Assembly (NCBI RefSeq): GCF_030687145.1
Contig: NZ_CP117460.1
Coordinates: 1,798,001 to 1,862,000, forward strand
Source: Pseudomonas sp. FP1742
GTDB taxonomy: Bacteria; Pseudomonadota; Gammaproteobacteria; Pseudomonadales; Pseudomonadaceae
DNA length: 64,000 bases
Direction of reading: 5' to 3'
The translations under genes were made by a program, and so were the position numbers. The stretch's first letter is position 1; every line of letters begins with the position of its first letter. Shown piece by piece: positions 18,335-30,029 of this stretch. The notes under the pieces were generated by a model. It did no database searches. It was given only the letters and a program-made list of their open reading frames with translations, and had not been told where the DNA came from.

Positions 18335-19555
18335 ATGGCTATCGAAATCAAAGCCCCCACTTTCCCGGAATCGGTTGCCGACGGCACCGTTGCCACCTGG
18401 CACAAACAACCGGGCGACGCTGTAAAGCGTGACGACCTGATCGTCGATATCGAAACCGACAAGGTTGTGCTGGAAGTGTTGGCTACTGCTGACGGCGTGC
18501 TGGGCGCTATCGTCAAGAACGAAGGCGACACCGTTCTGTCCGACGAAGTGCTGGGCTCCATCGTAGCGGGCGGCACTGCCGCCGCCGCTCCGGCTGCCGC
18601 TGCTGCACCTGCCGCCGCTGCCGCTGCTCCTGCCGAAGCGGGCGAAGACGATCCTGTTGCTGCACCGGCTGCTCGCAAGCTGGCTGAAGAAAACGGTATC
18701 AACATCGCTTCCGTTGCCGGCACTGGCAAAGGCGGTCGTGTGACCAAGGAAGACGTGGTTGCAGCTGTTGCCGCCAAGAAAGCCGCTCCGGCTGCCGCGC
18801 CTGCCAAGGCTGCCGCACCGGCTGCTTCGGCTCCGGTATTCGCTGCTGGCGACCGCGTAGAAAAACGCGTTCCGATGACCCGTCTGCGCGCCAAGGTTGC
18901 CGAGCGTCTGGTTGAAGCTCAATCGAACATGGCCATGCTGACCACTTTCAACGAAGTCGACATGACTGAAGTCATGGCCCTGCGTTCGAAGTACAAGGAC
19001 TTGTTCGAGAAGTCCCACAATGGTGTACGCCTGGGCTTCATGTCGTTCTTCGTGAAAGCGGCCACCGAAGCGCTGAAACGCTTCCCGGCTGTCAACGCGT
19101 CGATCGACGGTGCCGACATCGTTTACCACGGTTACGCCGACGTCGGTGTCGCTGTTTCCAGCGACCGCGGCCTGGTTGTACCGGTTCTGCGTAACGCCGA
19201 ACTGATGAGCCTGGCTGAAATCGAAGGCGGCATCGCCACTTTCGGCAAGAAAGCCCGTGACGGCAAACTGTCGATGGAAGAAATGACCGGCGGTACGTTC
19301 ACCATCACTAACGGTGGTACCTTCGGTTCGATGATGTCCACGCCGATCGTCAACCCGCCACAAGCGGCCATCCTGGGCATGCACAACATTCTGCAGCGTC
19401 CTATGGCGATCAACGGTCAAGTCGTTATCCGTCCGATGATGTACCTGGCGCTGTCCTACGATCACCGTCTGATCGATGGTAAAGAAGCTGTGACCTTCCT
19501 GGTGACCATCAAGAACCTGCTGGAAGACCCGGCTCGTTTGCTGCTGGATATCTGA
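18335..19555 (+). CDS. sucB: 2-oxoglutarate dehydrogenase E2, dihydrolipoyl succinyltransferase
   Basis: 406 residues. A single lipoyl domain (1-80) carries the lipoylated Lys in [12 protein letters not shown]. An Ala/Pro-rich linker leads to the peripheral subunit-binding domain ([20 protein letters not shown]), then a second Ala/Pro linker and the catalytic domain ending [16 protein letters not shown], with catalytic His and Asp. It forms the core of the complex and transfers succinyl groups to CoA. It lies 42 bases after sucA with AAGGACC before the start. Confidence 0.98.
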   Translation: MAIEIKAPTFPESVADGTVATWHKQPGDAVKRDDLIVDIETDKVVLEVLATADGVLGAIVKNEGDTVLSDEVLGSIVAGGTAAAAPAAAAAPAAAAAAPAEAGEDDPVAAPAARKLAEENGINIASVAGTGKGGRVTKEDVVAAVAAKKAAPAAAPAKAAAPAASAPVFAAGDRVEKRVPMTRLRAKVAERLVEAQSNMAMLTTFNEVDMTEVMALRSKYKDLFEKSHNGVRLGFMSFFVKAATEALKRFPAVNASIDGADIVYHGYADVGVAVSSDRGLVVPVLRNAELMSLAEIEGGIATFGKKARDGKLSMEEMTGGTFTITNGGTFGSMMSTPIVNPPQAAILGMHNILQRPMAINGQVVIRPMMYLALSYDHRLIDGKEAVTFLVTIKNLLEDPARLLLDI

Positions 19556-21102
<1,547 letters not shown>

Positions 21103-21150
21103 GCGGATAATAAGAAACCACGGCGGTACGGCCCGTCGTGAGCCTTGCAT

Positions 21151-21190
21151 GCAAGACTCACCGCGGAATGTCCGCTGGACGCAGTCTTGC
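21151..21190 (+). other. Hairpin in the lpd-sucC spacer
   Basis: GCAAGACT (21151-21158) and AGTCTTGC (21183-21190) are exact complements with further partial pairing inside. The 199-base lpd-sucC spacer has no T-run after it, so this is probably an mRNA stability or processing element rather than a terminator. Confidence 0.45.
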
Positions 21191-21301
21191 GTAGCTGCAC
21201 CGGGTACCCGGAAAGGTTACGCAAGCAGCAGTCACAGGTGGTGCGGCACTTGAATGAGTGCAGCACCGAATGCGCAGTACCTAACGAAGACGGTAATAAG
21301 C

Positions 21302-22468
21302 ATGAATCTTCACGAGTATCAGGGTAAGCAGCTGTTCGCTGAGTACGGCCTGCCAGTATCCACCGGTTACGCGGTAGACACCCCGGAAGCAGCAGCAGAA
21401 GCTTGCGACAAAATCGGCGGCAGCGAATGGGTTGTCAAAGCCCAGGTTCACGCCGGTGGTCGCGGTAAAGCGGGCGGCGTAAAGCTGGTTCGCAGCAAAG
21501 AAGACGCTAAGGCATTCGCACAGCAGTGGCTGGGCAAGCGTCTGGTGACTTACCAGACTGACGCCAATGGTCAGCCAGTCACCAAGATCCTGGTTGAATC
21601 GTGCACTGATATCGCTAAAGAGCTGTACCTGGGCGCTGTCGTTGACCGTTCGAGCCGTCGCATCGTGTTCATGGCCTCCACCGAAGGTGGCGTGGACATC
21701 GAGAAAATCGCTCACGACACTCCAGAAAAAATTCTGAAAGCCACTATCGATCCACTGGTTGGCGCTCAGCCATTCCAGGGTCGCGAGCTGGCGTTCCAGC
21801 TGGGCCTGGAAGGCAAGCAAGTTGCTCAGTTCGCCAAGATCTTCGTAGGTCTGGCCAAGCTGTTCAAGGATCACGACCTGGCTCTGCTGGAAGTGAACCC
21901 GCTGGTGATCAAGGCTGACGGCGATCTGCATTGCCTCGACGCCAAGATCAACATCGACGCCAACGCCATGTACCGTCAGCCTAAGCTGAAGACTTTCCAC
22001 GATCCGTCGCAAGACGATCCGCGCGAAGCGCACGCTGCCAAGTTCGAACTGAACTACGTAGCACTGGAAGGCAACATCGGTTGCATGGTCAACGGTGCTG
22101 GCCTGGCCATGGGTACCATGGACATCGTCAACCTGCATGGCGGCAAACCAGCCAACTTCCTCGACGTGGGCGGCGGTGCTACCAAAGAACGCGTAACCGA
22201 AGCGTTCAAGATCATCCTGTCCGACACTAACGTCGCTGCAGTACTGGTCAACATCTTCGGCGGCATCGTTCGTTGCGACATGATTGCCGAAGGCATCATT
22301 GGCGCTGTGAAAGAAGTCGGCGTGAAAATCCCGGTTGTTGTTCGCCTTGAAGGCAACAACGCTGAGCTGGGCGCTAAAGTACTGGCAGAAAGCGGTTTGA
22401 ACATCATCGCTGCTACCAGCCTGACCGACGCTGCTCAACAAGTTGTCAAAGCTGCGGAGGGCAAATAA
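21302..22468 (+). CDS. sucC: Succinyl-CoA synthetase beta subunit (ADP-forming)
   Basis: 388 residues with an ATP-grasp fold. It begins [20 protein letters not shown] and contains [20 protein letters not shown] (nucleotide site), [11 protein letters not shown] and [20 protein letters not shown]. With SucD it converts succinyl-CoA to succinate, forming ATP or GTP. An upstream in-frame ATG at 21254 would add 16 residues foreign to the family. The stop overlaps the sucD start by one base (TAATG). Confidence 0.97.
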   Translation: MNLHEYQGKQLFAEYGLPVSTGYAVDTPEAAAEACDKIGGSEWVVKAQVHAGGRGKAGGVKLVRSKEDAKAFAQQWLGKRLVTYQTDANGQPVTKILVESCTDIAKELYLGAVVDRSSRRIVFMASTEGGVDIEKIAHDTPEKILKATIDPLVGAQPFQGRELAFQLGLEGKQVAQFAKIFVGLAKLFKDHDLALLEVNPLVIKADGDLHCLDAKINIDANAMYRQPKLKTFHDPSQDDPREAHAAKFELNYVALEGNIGCMVNGAGLAMGTMDIVNLHGGKPANFLDVGGGATKERVTEAFKIILSDTNVAAVLVNIFGGIVRCDMIAEGIIGAVKEVGVKIPVVVRLEGNNAELGAKVLAESGLNIIAATSLTDAAQQVVKAAEGK

Positions 22469-23349
22469 TGAGCGTCCTGATCAATAAAGACACCAAAGTT
22501 ATCTGCCAGGGTATTACCGGTTCGCAAGGTAGTTTCCACACCCAGCAAGCCATCGAGTACGGCACCAAGATGGTTGGTGGTGTAACTCCGGGCAAAGGCG
22601 GCACCGAGCACCTGGGCCTGCCAGTGTTCAACACCGTGAAAGACGCTGTAGCTGCCACTGGCGCCACCGCCAGCGTGATCTACGTTCCAGCTCCTTTCTG
22701 CAAGGACTCCATCCTGGAAGCAGCTTTCGGCGGCATCAAGCTGATCGTTTGCATCACTGAAGGCATTCCTACCCTGGACATGCTGGATGCCAAGGTCAAG
22801 TGCGACGAACTGGGCGTAGTCCTGATCGGTCCTAACTGCCCAGGCGTGATCACTCCAGGCGAATGCAAGATCGGCATCATGCCAGGTCACATTCACTTGC
22901 CAGGCAAGGTCGGTATCGTTTCCCGTTCCGGCACCCTGACCTACGAAGCTGTGAAGCAGACTACTGACGCCGGTTTCGGTCAGTCGACTTGCGTCGGCAT
23001 CGGTGGTGACCCGATCCCGGGTTCGAACTTCATCGACATCCTGAAACTGTTCCAGGAAGACCCGAAGACCGAAGCGATCGTGATGATCGGCGAGATCGGC
23101 GGTTCGGCTGAAGAAGAAGCGGCTGCCTACATCAAGGCGCACGTGACCAAGCCGGTTGTTTCCTACATCGCTGGTGTGACTGCTCCTCCGGGCAAGCGCA
23201 TGGGCCATGCTGGCGCAATCATCTCTGGCGGCAAAGGCACTGCAGACGAGAAATTCGCTGCTCTGCAAGACGCAGGCGTGAAAACCGTGCGTTCGCTGGC
23301 AGACATCGGCAAGGCCCTGGCCGAGCTGACCGGTTGGGCTGTCAAGTAA
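22468..23349 (+). CDS. sucD: Succinyl-CoA synthetase alpha subunit
   Basis: 293 residues. The N-terminal CoA-binding Rossmann domain shows [20 protein letters not shown], and [20 protein letters not shown] follows. The phosphorylated active-site His lies in [20 protein letters not shown] near residue 247. It is translationally coupled to sucC and ends the sdh-suc gene series with a strong terminator 27 bases beyond. Confidence 0.97.
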   Translation: MSVLINKDTKVICQGITGSQGSFHTQQAIEYGTKMVGGVTPGKGGTEHLGLPVFNTVKDAVAATGATASVIYVPAPFCKDSILEAAFGGIKLIVCITEGIPTLDMLDAKVKCDELGVVLIGPNCPGVITPGECKIGIMPGHIHLPGKVGIVSRSGTLTYEAVKQTTDAGFGQSTCVGIGGDPIPGSNFIDILKLFQEDPKTEAIVMIGEIGGSAEEEAAAYIKAHVTKPVVSYIAGVTAPPGKRMGHAGAIISGGKGTADEKFAALQDAGVKTVRSLADIGKALAELTGWAVK

Positions 23350-23376
23350 GCCTCGCGCTTAACTGACGCTTCACCA

Positions 23377-23406
23377 GACAAAGGCCACCTTCGGGTGGCC
23401 TTTGTC
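23377..23406 (+). terminator. Intrinsic terminator after sucD
   Basis: GACAAAGGCCACC TTCG GGTGGCCTTTGTC, a perfect 13-bp stem with a stable TTCG loop. Confidence 0.9.
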
Positions 23407-23708
23407 ATTTCCGGGGTTTGAGATATTCGCAGCGCTTATTGTGGCGAGGGAGCTTGCTCCCTTGCCGCAGGGCGGTTGTGAAAATTAGGTATGTAAACGC
23501 GACATTGAAATGTCGCGTATCGGATAGTTCGCCCTGTAATAGTGCGTTTGACAGGCAAATTCGTTACGCTAGCGGCCATTTTTGCGTCTGCGGCCCACAA
23601 GGCAGCGGCGCGCTAAACGGGTCGGTCCTATACGGATCGACAGCATTTCCCTCACCCATAAGGGAAATCCCTCTCTAAATTCCGATTCAGTAGTGTGGTA
23701 TTTCCTTA
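23407..23708. other. brnQ upstream region with a second-type REP and hairpin
   Basis: 302 bases. 23440-23475 holds GTGGCGAGGGAGCTTGCTCC followed by CTTGCCGC, a single palindrome of a different REP family from the rest. GCGACATTGAAATGTCGC (about 23498-23515) is a short perfect hairpin. TTGACA occurs at 23548-23553, but no convincing -10 box sits at the right spacing. No gene is seen. Confidence 0.5.
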
Positions 23709-25022
23709 ATGAAAGTGTTGAAAGGCCAGGACATCCTGGCACTGGGCTTCATGACATTTGCCCTGTTCGTCGGGGCAGGCAACATCATCTTCCCGCCTAT
23801 CGTCGGCTTACAGTCCGGGCCTAATGTCTGGATGGCGGCGCTGGGTTTCCTGATCACTGCAGTCGGTCTGCCGGTGATCACCGTTGTCGCCCTGGCCAAG
23901 GTCGGTGGTGCAATGGATGCCTTGAGCAGCCCGATCGGCAAGATTGCCGGCGGCCTGCTGGCAGCGGCGTGTTACCTCGCGGTCGGCCCGTTGTTCGCAA
24001 CACCGCGCACCGCGACCGTGTCGTTCGAAGTGGGTTTGGCGCCGTTGACCGGCGAGAGCCCCCTGGCGCTGTTTCTCTACAGCTCGGTGTACTTCCTGCT
24101 GGTGTTCTTCATTTCGCTCTACCCGGGCCGTCTGCTGGATACCGTAGGACGTTTCCTCGCGCCGCTGAAAATCATCGCCCTGGCCGTTCTCGGCATCGCT
24201 GCGTTCGCGTTGCCGGCCGGTGATATCGGCGTGGCCACCCCTGAATACGTAGCGGCACCGTTTTCCCAGGGCTTCATCAATGGTTACCTGACCATGGATA
24301 CCCTGGGGGCGCTGGTCTTCGGCATTGTCATCGTCAATGCGATCCGCTCCCGAGGCGTGGAATCGCCAGCGTTGATCACCCGTTACGCGATCATCGCCGG
24401 GCTGATTGCCGGCGTGGGTCTGGCGCTGGTTTACGTCAGTCTGTTCCGACTCGGTTCGGGCAGCCATGAAGTAGCCGTCGGCGCTACCAATGGCGCGGCG
24501 GTATTGCATGCCTATGTGCAGCACACCTTCGGTTCGCTCGGCAGTGGTTTCCTGGCGGTGCTGATCTCCCTGGCTTGTCTGGTGACAGCGGTCGGCCTGA
24601 CCTGTGCCTGTGCCGAATACTTCAGTCGTGTGCTGCCACTGTCCTACAAGACACTGGTAATCATCCTGGCCGCGTTTTCCCTGCTGGTGTCCAACCTGGG
24701 CCTCACCAAGCTGATCGCGTTCTCGATCCCGGTGCTGACCGCCATCTACCCGCCATGCATCGCCTTGGTAGCCCTGAGCTTCTGCAAGGACTTCTGGCAT
24801 GAGCAGGGCCGTATCGTCGGTCCGGTGATGCTGGTCTCGTTCATCTTCGGCATGATCGATGCGCTCAAGGGCGCCGGTCTGGCTGACTGGATGCCGGCTC
24901 AACTGGCTCACCTGCCGCTGAGCGAGCAGGGCCTGGCGTGGCTGGTGCCGTCGGTCATGACCCTGGTGGTCGCCGTGGTCTGCGATCGGCTGCTGGGCAA
25001 GCGCGAAGAAGCACTGGCTTAA
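23709..25022 (+). CDS. brnQ: Branched-chain amino acid transporter BrnQ (LIVCS family)
   Basis: 437 residues with about 12 transmembrane segments. The family N terminus is clear: [20 protein letters not shown] followed by PPIVGLQSG, and [17 protein letters not shown] later. LIVCS carriers import Leu, Ile and Val coupled to Na+ or H+. The ATG at 23709 has no strong Shine-Dalgarno (GTGGTATTTCCTTA), suggesting modest or regulated translation. It is monocistronic with its own terminator. Confidence 0.93.
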   Translation: MKVLKGQDILALGFMTFALFVGAGNIIFPPIVGLQSGPNVWMAALGFLITAVGLPVITVVALAKVGGAMDALSSPIGKIAGGLLAAACYLAVGPLFATPRTATVSFEVGLAPLTGESPLALFLYSSVYFLLVFFISLYPGRLLDTVGRFLAPLKIIALAVLGIAAFALPAGDIGVATPEYVAAPFSQGFINGYLTMDTLGALVFGIVIVNAIRSRGVESPALITRYAIIAGLIAGVGLALVYVSLFRLGSGSHEVAVGATNGAAVLHAYVQHTFGSLGSGFLAVLISLACLVTAVGLTCACAEYFSRVLPLSYKTLVIILAAFSLLVSNLGLTKLIAFSIPVLTAIYPPCIALVALSFCKDFWHEQGRIVGPVMLVSFIFGMIDALKGAGLADWMPAQLAHLPLSEQGLAWLVPSVMTLVVAVVCDRLLGKREEALA

Positions 25023-25065
25023 GCCGCTTCATGGTCCGCCACAAGCGGGTTTGAGGTGCAAATGG

Positions 25066-25100
25066 AAATGCCCCGTATCAATCGATACGGGGCATTTTTT
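25066..25100 (+). terminator. Intrinsic terminator of brnQ
   Basis: AAATGCCCCGTATC and GATACGGGGCATTT pair around AATC and are followed by T's. Confidence 0.9.
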
Positions 25101-25186
25101 ATGCGCGTGATGCAGTGTCTTTTTACTTGGGCTAACGTCGAAGCACTATCCGCAGGTTTCATCATCCACACATCACAAGGAACTGC

Positions 25187-25924
25187 ATGTCGTTCGTCCA
25201 CGCCAATCTGATCCACATCCTCGCCGCGCTCTGGTTTGTCGTCTGCTGGGGTGGCTACACCCGTTACGCGACATGGAAGGGCCGTGATACCGCATGCCTG
25301 GCCAGCGTGCTGCACCTGTATCGCGAAGACTGGATGCGCCGCATGTTGTTGCGCGACAACCGTATTGCCGATGCCAGTGTGATCGGCAACCTGGAGCGCA
25401 ACGCCTCATTCTTTGCTTCCAGTACGTTGATTATCCTGGCCGGTATTCTCACGGTATTGGGTGCATCCGAAAGGGCTGTATCGTTGCTGGCGGATATCCC
25501 GATGGTGCAACAGGCTTCCCAAGGCATGTCGGAGATCAAGTTGTTGTGCCTGGCGCTGGTGTTTGTCTATGCGTTCTTTACGTTCAGCTGGTGCATGCGT
25601 CAGTACAACTTTGCAGCCATCCTTGTGGGCTCGGCACCGATGATCGGTGAGCGGCATGTGTCCGAGCAAGAGCGTAAAGCCTTTGCGTCCCGAGCCGCCC
25701 GTGTCATCTCCATGGCGGCCAACCAGTTCAACTTCGGTCTGCGTTCCTATTACTTCGGCATGACCATGCTGGCGTGGTTTGTCAGCCCCTGGTTGTTCAT
25801 GTTGATGAGCGCCGGTGTCGTGTTTGTGTTGTATCGCCGCGAATTTCACTCCGACGTTCTTGACGTGATGGTCTATACCCCAACAGAGGCGCCATTGCCT
25901 GAGCTGAACAAGGAGGCGGCTTGA
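25187..25924 (+). CDS. DUF599 family membrane protein
   Basis: 245 residues with about four hydrophobic segments (residues 8-25, 78-100, 120-140, 185-215). Features of DUF599 include WGGYTRYATWKGRDT, RMLLRDNRIADASVIGNLER and FTFSWCMRQYNFAAILVGS. Function is unknown. CACAAGGAACTGC precedes the ATG. Its stop overlaps the start of the MAPEG gene (TGATG), so the two membrane proteins are co-expressed. Confidence 0.85.
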   Translation: MSFVHANLIHILAALWFVVCWGGYTRYATWKGRDTACLASVLHLYREDWMRRMLLRDNRIADASVIGNLERNASFFASSTLIILAGILTVLGASERAVSLLADIPMVQQASQGMSEIKLLCLALVFVYAFFTFSWCMRQYNFAAILVGSAPMIGERHVSEQERKAFASRAARVISMAANQFNFGLRSYYFGMTMLAWFVSPWLFMLMSAGVVFVLYRREFHSDVLDVMVYTPTEAPLPELNKEAA

Positions 25925-26325
25925 TGAGTATTCCGTTCTGGTGTGTGTTTATCAGCGCCTTGTTGATTTACGTGGCTCGCATTCCAGTGGCCAAGGCCAT
26001 GAAAGAGCAGGGCGGTTACAACAATCACCTGCCACGGCAACAACAGGCGCAACTTACCGGTTTCGGCGCCCGGGCATTGGCGGCCCATCAGAACAGTATC
26101 GAGGCGTTCATTCTGTTTGCCGTAGGGGTGTTGATGGCGCATACCACGCAAACGGCGGGATGGCTGATCGATGCGCTGGCGATCATTTTCGTGATCGCGC
26201 GGGTTATCTATTTGCTGTGTTATTGGGTTGATCTGGCCTGGCAGCGCAGTCTGGTGTGGCTCGTTGGATTAGTGTCTTCGTTGTTGCTGATGATTAGTCC
26301 GACTTTTAGGACTGTTTTGCTCTAA
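25924..26325 (+). CDS. MAPEG family membrane protein
   Basis: 133 residues with four transmembrane helices. ARALAAHQNSIEAFILFAVG is the MAPEG signature (Asn and Glu of the glutathione-binding helix), followed by RVIYLLCYWVDLAWQRSLVW. Bacterial MAPEG proteins are relatives of microsomal glutathione S-transferases; the activity of this subgroup is not known. The ATG at 25924 overlaps the preceding TGA; a TTG three bases earlier is in frame but unlikely. Confidence 0.85.
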   Translation: MSIPFWCVFISALLIYVARIPVAKAMKEQGGYNNHLPRQQQAQLTGFGARALAAHQNSIEAFILFAVGVLMAHTTQTAGWLIDALAIIFVIARVIYLLCYWVDLAWQRSLVWLVGLVSSLLLMISPTFRTVLL

Positions 26326-26349
26326 GGCCACGATTCGAACAAGATTTCA

Positions 26350-26388
26350 GATAAAAGAAAACCCGCACTTGGCGGGTTTTCTTTTATC
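26350..26388. terminator. Bidirectional terminator, MAPEG / small lipoprotein
   Basis: GATAAAAGAAAACCCGC and GCGGGTTTTCTTTTATC form a perfect 17-bp stem with a 5-base loop between convergent genes. Confidence 0.92.
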
Positions 26389-26401
26389 ACTAAAAACGCT
26401 T

Positions 26402-26647
26402 TTAGTTTTTAGGTGCTGCTGGCGCGGCTTCTTTTGCTGCTGCTTCGTTCGATTCGGCCTGAGCTTTGGCAGCTTCAGCGTTTTCTTTCGCTGCGTCGTT
26501 CACTTTATCCTGAGCTTCGCTCATTTTTTCCTGAGCTTGCTCTGCATGTTGGTTAGCATCTTGAGCTTTGTCCTCGGATTTTTTATCGCAGGCGGCGAGA
26601 CCGAGGGAAGCGGTCAACATCAAGGCAATAGCTAAAGTCTTACGCAT
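26402..26647 (-). CDS. Small Ala/Glu/Lys-rich lipoprotein
   Basis: 81 residues. The signal sequence ends in lipobox L-A-A-C at residues 17-20. The mature part is almost entirely A, E, K, Q, D and N, predicted as one long amphipathic or coiled-coil helix (EQAQEKMSEAQDKVNDAAKE), ending AAPAAPKN. It resembles small periplasmic lipoproteins of the Lpp/OprI type in composition, but without a clear heptad Leu pattern. Asp at +2 suggests inner-membrane retention by the E. coli rule, which may not hold in Pseudomonas. A ribosome site, CAGGAGAAAC, precedes the ATG. Confidence 0.85.
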   Translation of the reverse strand: MRKTLAIALMLTASLGLAACDKKSEDKAQDANQHAEQAQEKMSEAQDKVNDAAKENAEAAKAQAESNEAAAKEAAPAAPKN

Positions 26648-26803
26648 GGGTGTTTCTCCTGGTGGAAAATATTTACTGGCCTTTCGAGCACAGCAATCAG
26701 GGTTAAGTTCCTCAAATCACACAGATATATAAGTTTGTTTTGTCATGGAACTTTTGCCCGTTAGCCCGCTACTTTGCCCGGACACTAAAAAGAGTTTTAT
26801 CAA

Positions 26804-27280
26804 ATGGCTGAAAACCCCGTTTTTGAGCGTGCGACGCGATTCCTCTCGGCATTGCGGCATTGTCAGGTGCTTGGCATGCGCGTCCACAGCGCCAGCGATG
26901 AAGGGTTGACGGTGATTTTGCCGTACAGCCCGCAGATCGTCGGCAACCCGCAAACCGGGGTGATTCATGGCGGTGCGCTGACCTCGCTGATGGACACCGC
27001 CTGCGGCATGGCCACGCTCTGTGTGCTGCCCGAGTTCGAAGTCTGTCCGACGCTCGACCTGCGCATCGACTACATGCACGCCGCCGAGCCACACAAGGAC
27101 GTTTACGGCTTCGCCCAATGTTACCGAGTAACCACCGACGTGATTTTCGCGCGTGGTTTTGCTTATCAGGACGACCCCGAACAGCCCATTGCCCATGTGG
27201 TAGGGACCTTCATGCGCATGGGCAAGGGCGTCAAAGGCACCAAAGGTTTTGGTGGTGTCATCGCTGGAGGTGCGAAATGA
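26804..27280 (+). CDS. PaaI-type hotdog thioesterase
   Basis: 158 residues with a single hotdog fold. NPQTGVIHGGALTSLMDTAC contains the HGG turn and the catalytic-position Asp, and TLDLRIDYMHAAEPHKDVYG is the core strand pair. It probably hydrolyses acyl- or aryl-CoA in the cytoplasm; the substrate is unknown. The stop overlaps the start of a second hotdog gene (ATGA), so the pair may form a heteromeric or sequential unit. Confidence 0.87.
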   Translation: MAENPVFERATRFLSALRHCQVLGMRVHSASDEGLTVILPYSPQIVGNPQTGVIHGGALTSLMDTACGMATLCVLPEFEVCPTLDLRIDYMHAAEPHKDVYGFAQCYRVTTDVIFARGFAYQDDPEQPIAHVVGTFMRMGKGVKGTKGFGGVIAGGAK

Positions 27281-27729
27281 CCGGCACGTTCAAGGAGCAA
27301 CTTCAACAGGCTCATGCGCAGGGGGACTACGCCTCGCTGCTACACCTGATTCCTTACGCCAAGCTGATCGGCGTCGAATGCTCGCGGGTAGGAGATGAGT
27401 TGCTGTTTCGTCTTCCGGCCAACAAGGACAACATTGGTAACCCTTTACTGCCGGCGATTCATGGCGGGGTGATCGCCGGGTTCATGGAGCTCTCGGCAGC
27501 ATTGCACCTGCTGATTTGCACCGGCTCGCCCGGTGTGCCGAAGATTATCGACTTTTCCCTCGATTACCTGCGCGCGGGGCAGTTTCGCGATACCTGGGCC
27601 CGATGCCAGGTTTGCCGGCAGGGGCGGCGGGTGGCAAACGTAGCGATTACCGCCTGGCAAAGTACCGAAGCGGAGCCCATTGCCACGGCCCGGGCCCACT
27701 TCAAAATCGAAGAGCCCTTGAAATCCTGA
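27277..27729 (+). CDS. Second PaaI-type hotdog protein
   Basis: 150 residues. Same fold as its upstream neighbour: NPLLPAIHGGVIAGFMELSA keeps the HGG turn but has Glu where the neighbour has Asp. KIIDFSLDYLRAG matches the core strands. It could be a catalytic paralogue with Glu chemistry or a partner subunit. ATG chosen by the 4-base overlap with the previous stop. Confidence 0.85.
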   Translation: MTGTFKEQLQQAHAQGDYASLLHLIPYAKLIGVECSRVGDELLFRLPANKDNIGNPLLPAIHGGVIAGFMELSAALHLLICTGSPGVPKIIDFSLDYLRAGQFRDTWARCQVCRQGRRVANVAITAWQSTEAEPIATARAHFKIEEPLKS

Positions 27730-27810
27730 TCTCAGCCCCCAACTCTGAGGACAACCCGCCGCCGACCCTCAAGGTCGCGGCCACTGCCATCTGATTGGAG
27801 TTTGATGACC

Positions 27811-29715
27811 ATGAGTGTGGAAACTCAAAAGGAAACCCTGGGCTTCCAGACCGAGGTGAAGCAGCTGCTGCACCTCATGATCCATTCGCTGTATTCCAAC
27901 AAGGAAATCTTCCTTCGCGAATTGATCTCGAACGCCTCTGACGCTGTCGATAAATTACGTTTTGAAGCGCTGGCCAAGCCTGAATTGCTGGAAGGCGGCG
28001 CTGAACTGAAAATCCGTGTGAGCTTCGACAAGGACGCTAAAACCGTCACCCTCGAAGACAACGGCATCGGCATGAGCCGTGAAGATGCGGTCACTCACCT
28101 GGGCACCATCGCCAAGTCCGGCACCGCCGATTTCATGAAGCACCTGTCTGGCGATCAGAAAAAAGACTCGCACCTGATCGGTCAGTTCGGTGTCGGTTTC
28201 TACTCGGCGTTCATCGTCGCCGATAAAGTTGACGTATTCAGCCGCCGTGCCGGCCTCGCTGCTGGCGAAGGCGTGCATTGGTCGTCCAAGGGCGAAGGCG
28301 AATTTGAAATCGCCACCGTCGAGAAAGCTGATCGCGGCACCCGCATCGTTCTGCACCTGAAGTCCGGTGAAGACGAATTCGCCGATGGCTGGCGTCTGCG
28401 CAACATCATCAAGAAGTACTCCGACCACATCGCTTTGCCGATCGAGTTGCCGAAAGAAGTGGCCGCCGCTGAAGGTGAAGAGAAGCCAGCCGTTGAGTGG
28501 GAAACCGTCAACCGCGCCAGCGCCTTGTGGACTCGTCCTCGCACTGAAGTGAAGGACGAGGAATACCAGGAGTTCTACAAACACGTCGCTCACGATTTCG
28601 AGAACCCGCTGAGCTGGAGCCACAACAAGGTCGAAGGCAAGCTCGAGTACACCTCGCTGCTTTATGTGCCGACCCGTGCTCCGTTCGATCTGTACCAGCG
28701 TGAAGCGCCGAAAGGCCTGAAGCTGTACGTGCAGCGCGTGTTCGTCATGGATCAGGCTGAGTCGTTCCTGCCGCTGTACCTGCGCTTCATCAAAGGCGTG
28801 GTCGACTCCAACGACCTGTCGCTGAACGTGTCGCGGGAAATCCTGCAGAAAGACCCGATCATCGACTCCATGAAGTCGGCGCTGACCAAGCGCGTTCTGG
28901 ATATGCTGGAAAAACTGGCGAAGAACGAGCCTGAGCAATACAAAGGCTTCTGGAAGAACTTCGGTCAGGTCATGAAAGAAGGCCCGGCAGAAGACTTCGC
29001 CAACAAAGAAAAAATTGCCGGCCTGCTGCGTTTTGCCTCCACTCAGGGCGACGATGGCGAACAGGTTGTAGGTTTGGCTGACTACCTGGCTCGCGCCAAG
29101 GAAGGTCAGGACAAGATCTACTACCTGACCGGCGAAACCTACGCGCAAGTCAAAAACAGCCCGCACCTGGAAGTCTTCCGCAAGAAAGGCATCGAAGTGC
29201 TGCTGCTGACCGACCGTATCGACGAGTGGCTGATGAGCTACCTCAACGACTTCGACGGCAAGAGCTTTGTCGACGTGGCACGCGGTGACCTGGACCTCGG
29301 CAACCTGGATTCGGAAGAAGACAAGAAAGCCGCGGAAGAAGTCGCCAAGTCCAAAGAAGGCCTGGTTGAGCGTCTCAAGACTGCTTTGGGTGAATCCGTT
29401 GCTGAAGTGCGGGTTTCCCACCGTCTGACCGATTCCCCGGCGATTCTGGCCATCGGCGAACAGGACCTGGGCCTGCAAATGCGTCAGATCCTGGAAGCCA
29501 GCGGTCAGAAGGTTCCGGATTCGAAGCCGATCTTCGAATTCAACCCGGCTCACCCGCTGATCGAGAAGCTCGACAACGAGCAGAGCGACGAGCGCTTCGG
29601 CGACCTGTCGCACATCCTGTTCGATCAGGCGGCCCTGGCAGCCGGCGACAGCTTGAAAGACCCGGCCGCTTATGTGCGCCGGCTGAACAAGCTGTTGGTT
29701 GAACTGTCGGTTTAA
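27811..29715 (+). CDS. htpG: Molecular chaperone HtpG (Hsp90)
   Basis: 634 residues. N-terminal GHKL ATPase motifs: [31 protein letters not shown] and [17 protein letters not shown]. The middle domain has [10 protein letters not shown] and [16 protein letters not shown]. The protein ends with the dimerisation domain. It assists folding and remodelling of client proteins in the cytosol. The family start [12 protein letters not shown] gives 27811; the ATG at 27805 sits closer to GATTGGAG and remains possible. Confidence 0.97.
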   Translation: MSVETQKETLGFQTEVKQLLHLMIHSLYSNKEIFLRELISNASDAVDKLRFEALAKPELLEGGAELKIRVSFDKDAKTVTLEDNGIGMSREDAVTHLGTIAKSGTADFMKHLSGDQKKDSHLIGQFGVGFYSAFIVADKVDVFSRRAGLAAGEGVHWSSKGEGEFEIATVEKADRGTRIVLHLKSGEDEFADGWRLRNIIKKYSDHIALPIELPKEVAAAEGEEKPAVEWETVNRASALWTRPRTEVKDEEYQEFYKHVAHDFENPLSWSHNKVEGKLEYTSLLYVPTRAPFDLYQREAPKGLKLYVQRVFVMDQAESFLPLYLRFIKGVVDSNDLSLNVSREILQKDPIIDSMKSALTKRVLDMLEKLAKNEPEQYKGFWKNFGQVMKEGPAEDFANKEKIAGLLRFASTQGDDGEQVVGLADYLARAKEGQDKIYYLTGETYAQVKNSPHLEVFRKKGIEVLLLTDRIDEWLMSYLNDFDGKSFVDVARGDLDLGNLDSEEDKKAAEEVAKSKEGLVERLKTALGESVAEVRVSHRLTDSPAILAIGEQDLGLQMRQILEASGQKVPDSKPIFEFNPAHPLIEKLDNEQSDERFGDLSHILFDQAALAAGDSLKDPAAYVRRLNKLLVELSV

Positions 29716-29726
29716 CCGCGTTGTAT

Positions 29727-29752
29727 AAAAACCCGCTTCGGCGGGTTTTTTC
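29727..29752 (+). terminator. Intrinsic terminator of htpG
   Basis: AAAACCCGC TTCG GCGGGTTTTTT, a compact stem with a TTCG tetraloop. Confidence 0.9.
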
Positions 29753-29910
29753 ATTCTGGGGGCAGGGCGAGGCGGTGGTGGTGCATCGGTGAATGATGCG
29801 CGACGCGAAAGCCGCGGCTCGCGCGTTCACGTCGATGCACAATCTGCAGGATGAAGTGTTCAAGGGTAGATGTGTTTTCAGGCGCTGACTGGCTCGTTGT
29901 CTGACAGGGC

Positions 29911-30006
29911 CTCTTCGCGGGCAAGCCCGCTCCCACAGGGAGTTGTGCCGTATGCAATTTTTGTGAACGACCCGGTCAACTGTGGGAGCGGGCTTGCCCG
30001 CGATGA
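29911..30006. repeat. REP doublet between htpG and pirin
   Basis: TTCGCGGGCAAGCCCGCTCC (within 29911-29937) faces TGTGGGAGCGGGCTTGCCCG (29981-30006) across 43 bases. The remaining 29753-30029 sequence shows no gene. Confidence 0.88.
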
Positions 30007-30029
30007 CGGATTGACAGGCGATGCAGACA

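Noticed and set aside
15929-19465. Open frame of 1178 codons on the minus strand across sucA and sucB
   Set aside because: It is the codon-bias shadow of highly expressed GC-rich genes: no family motifs, no ribosome site, and the plus-strand genes are unmistakable.
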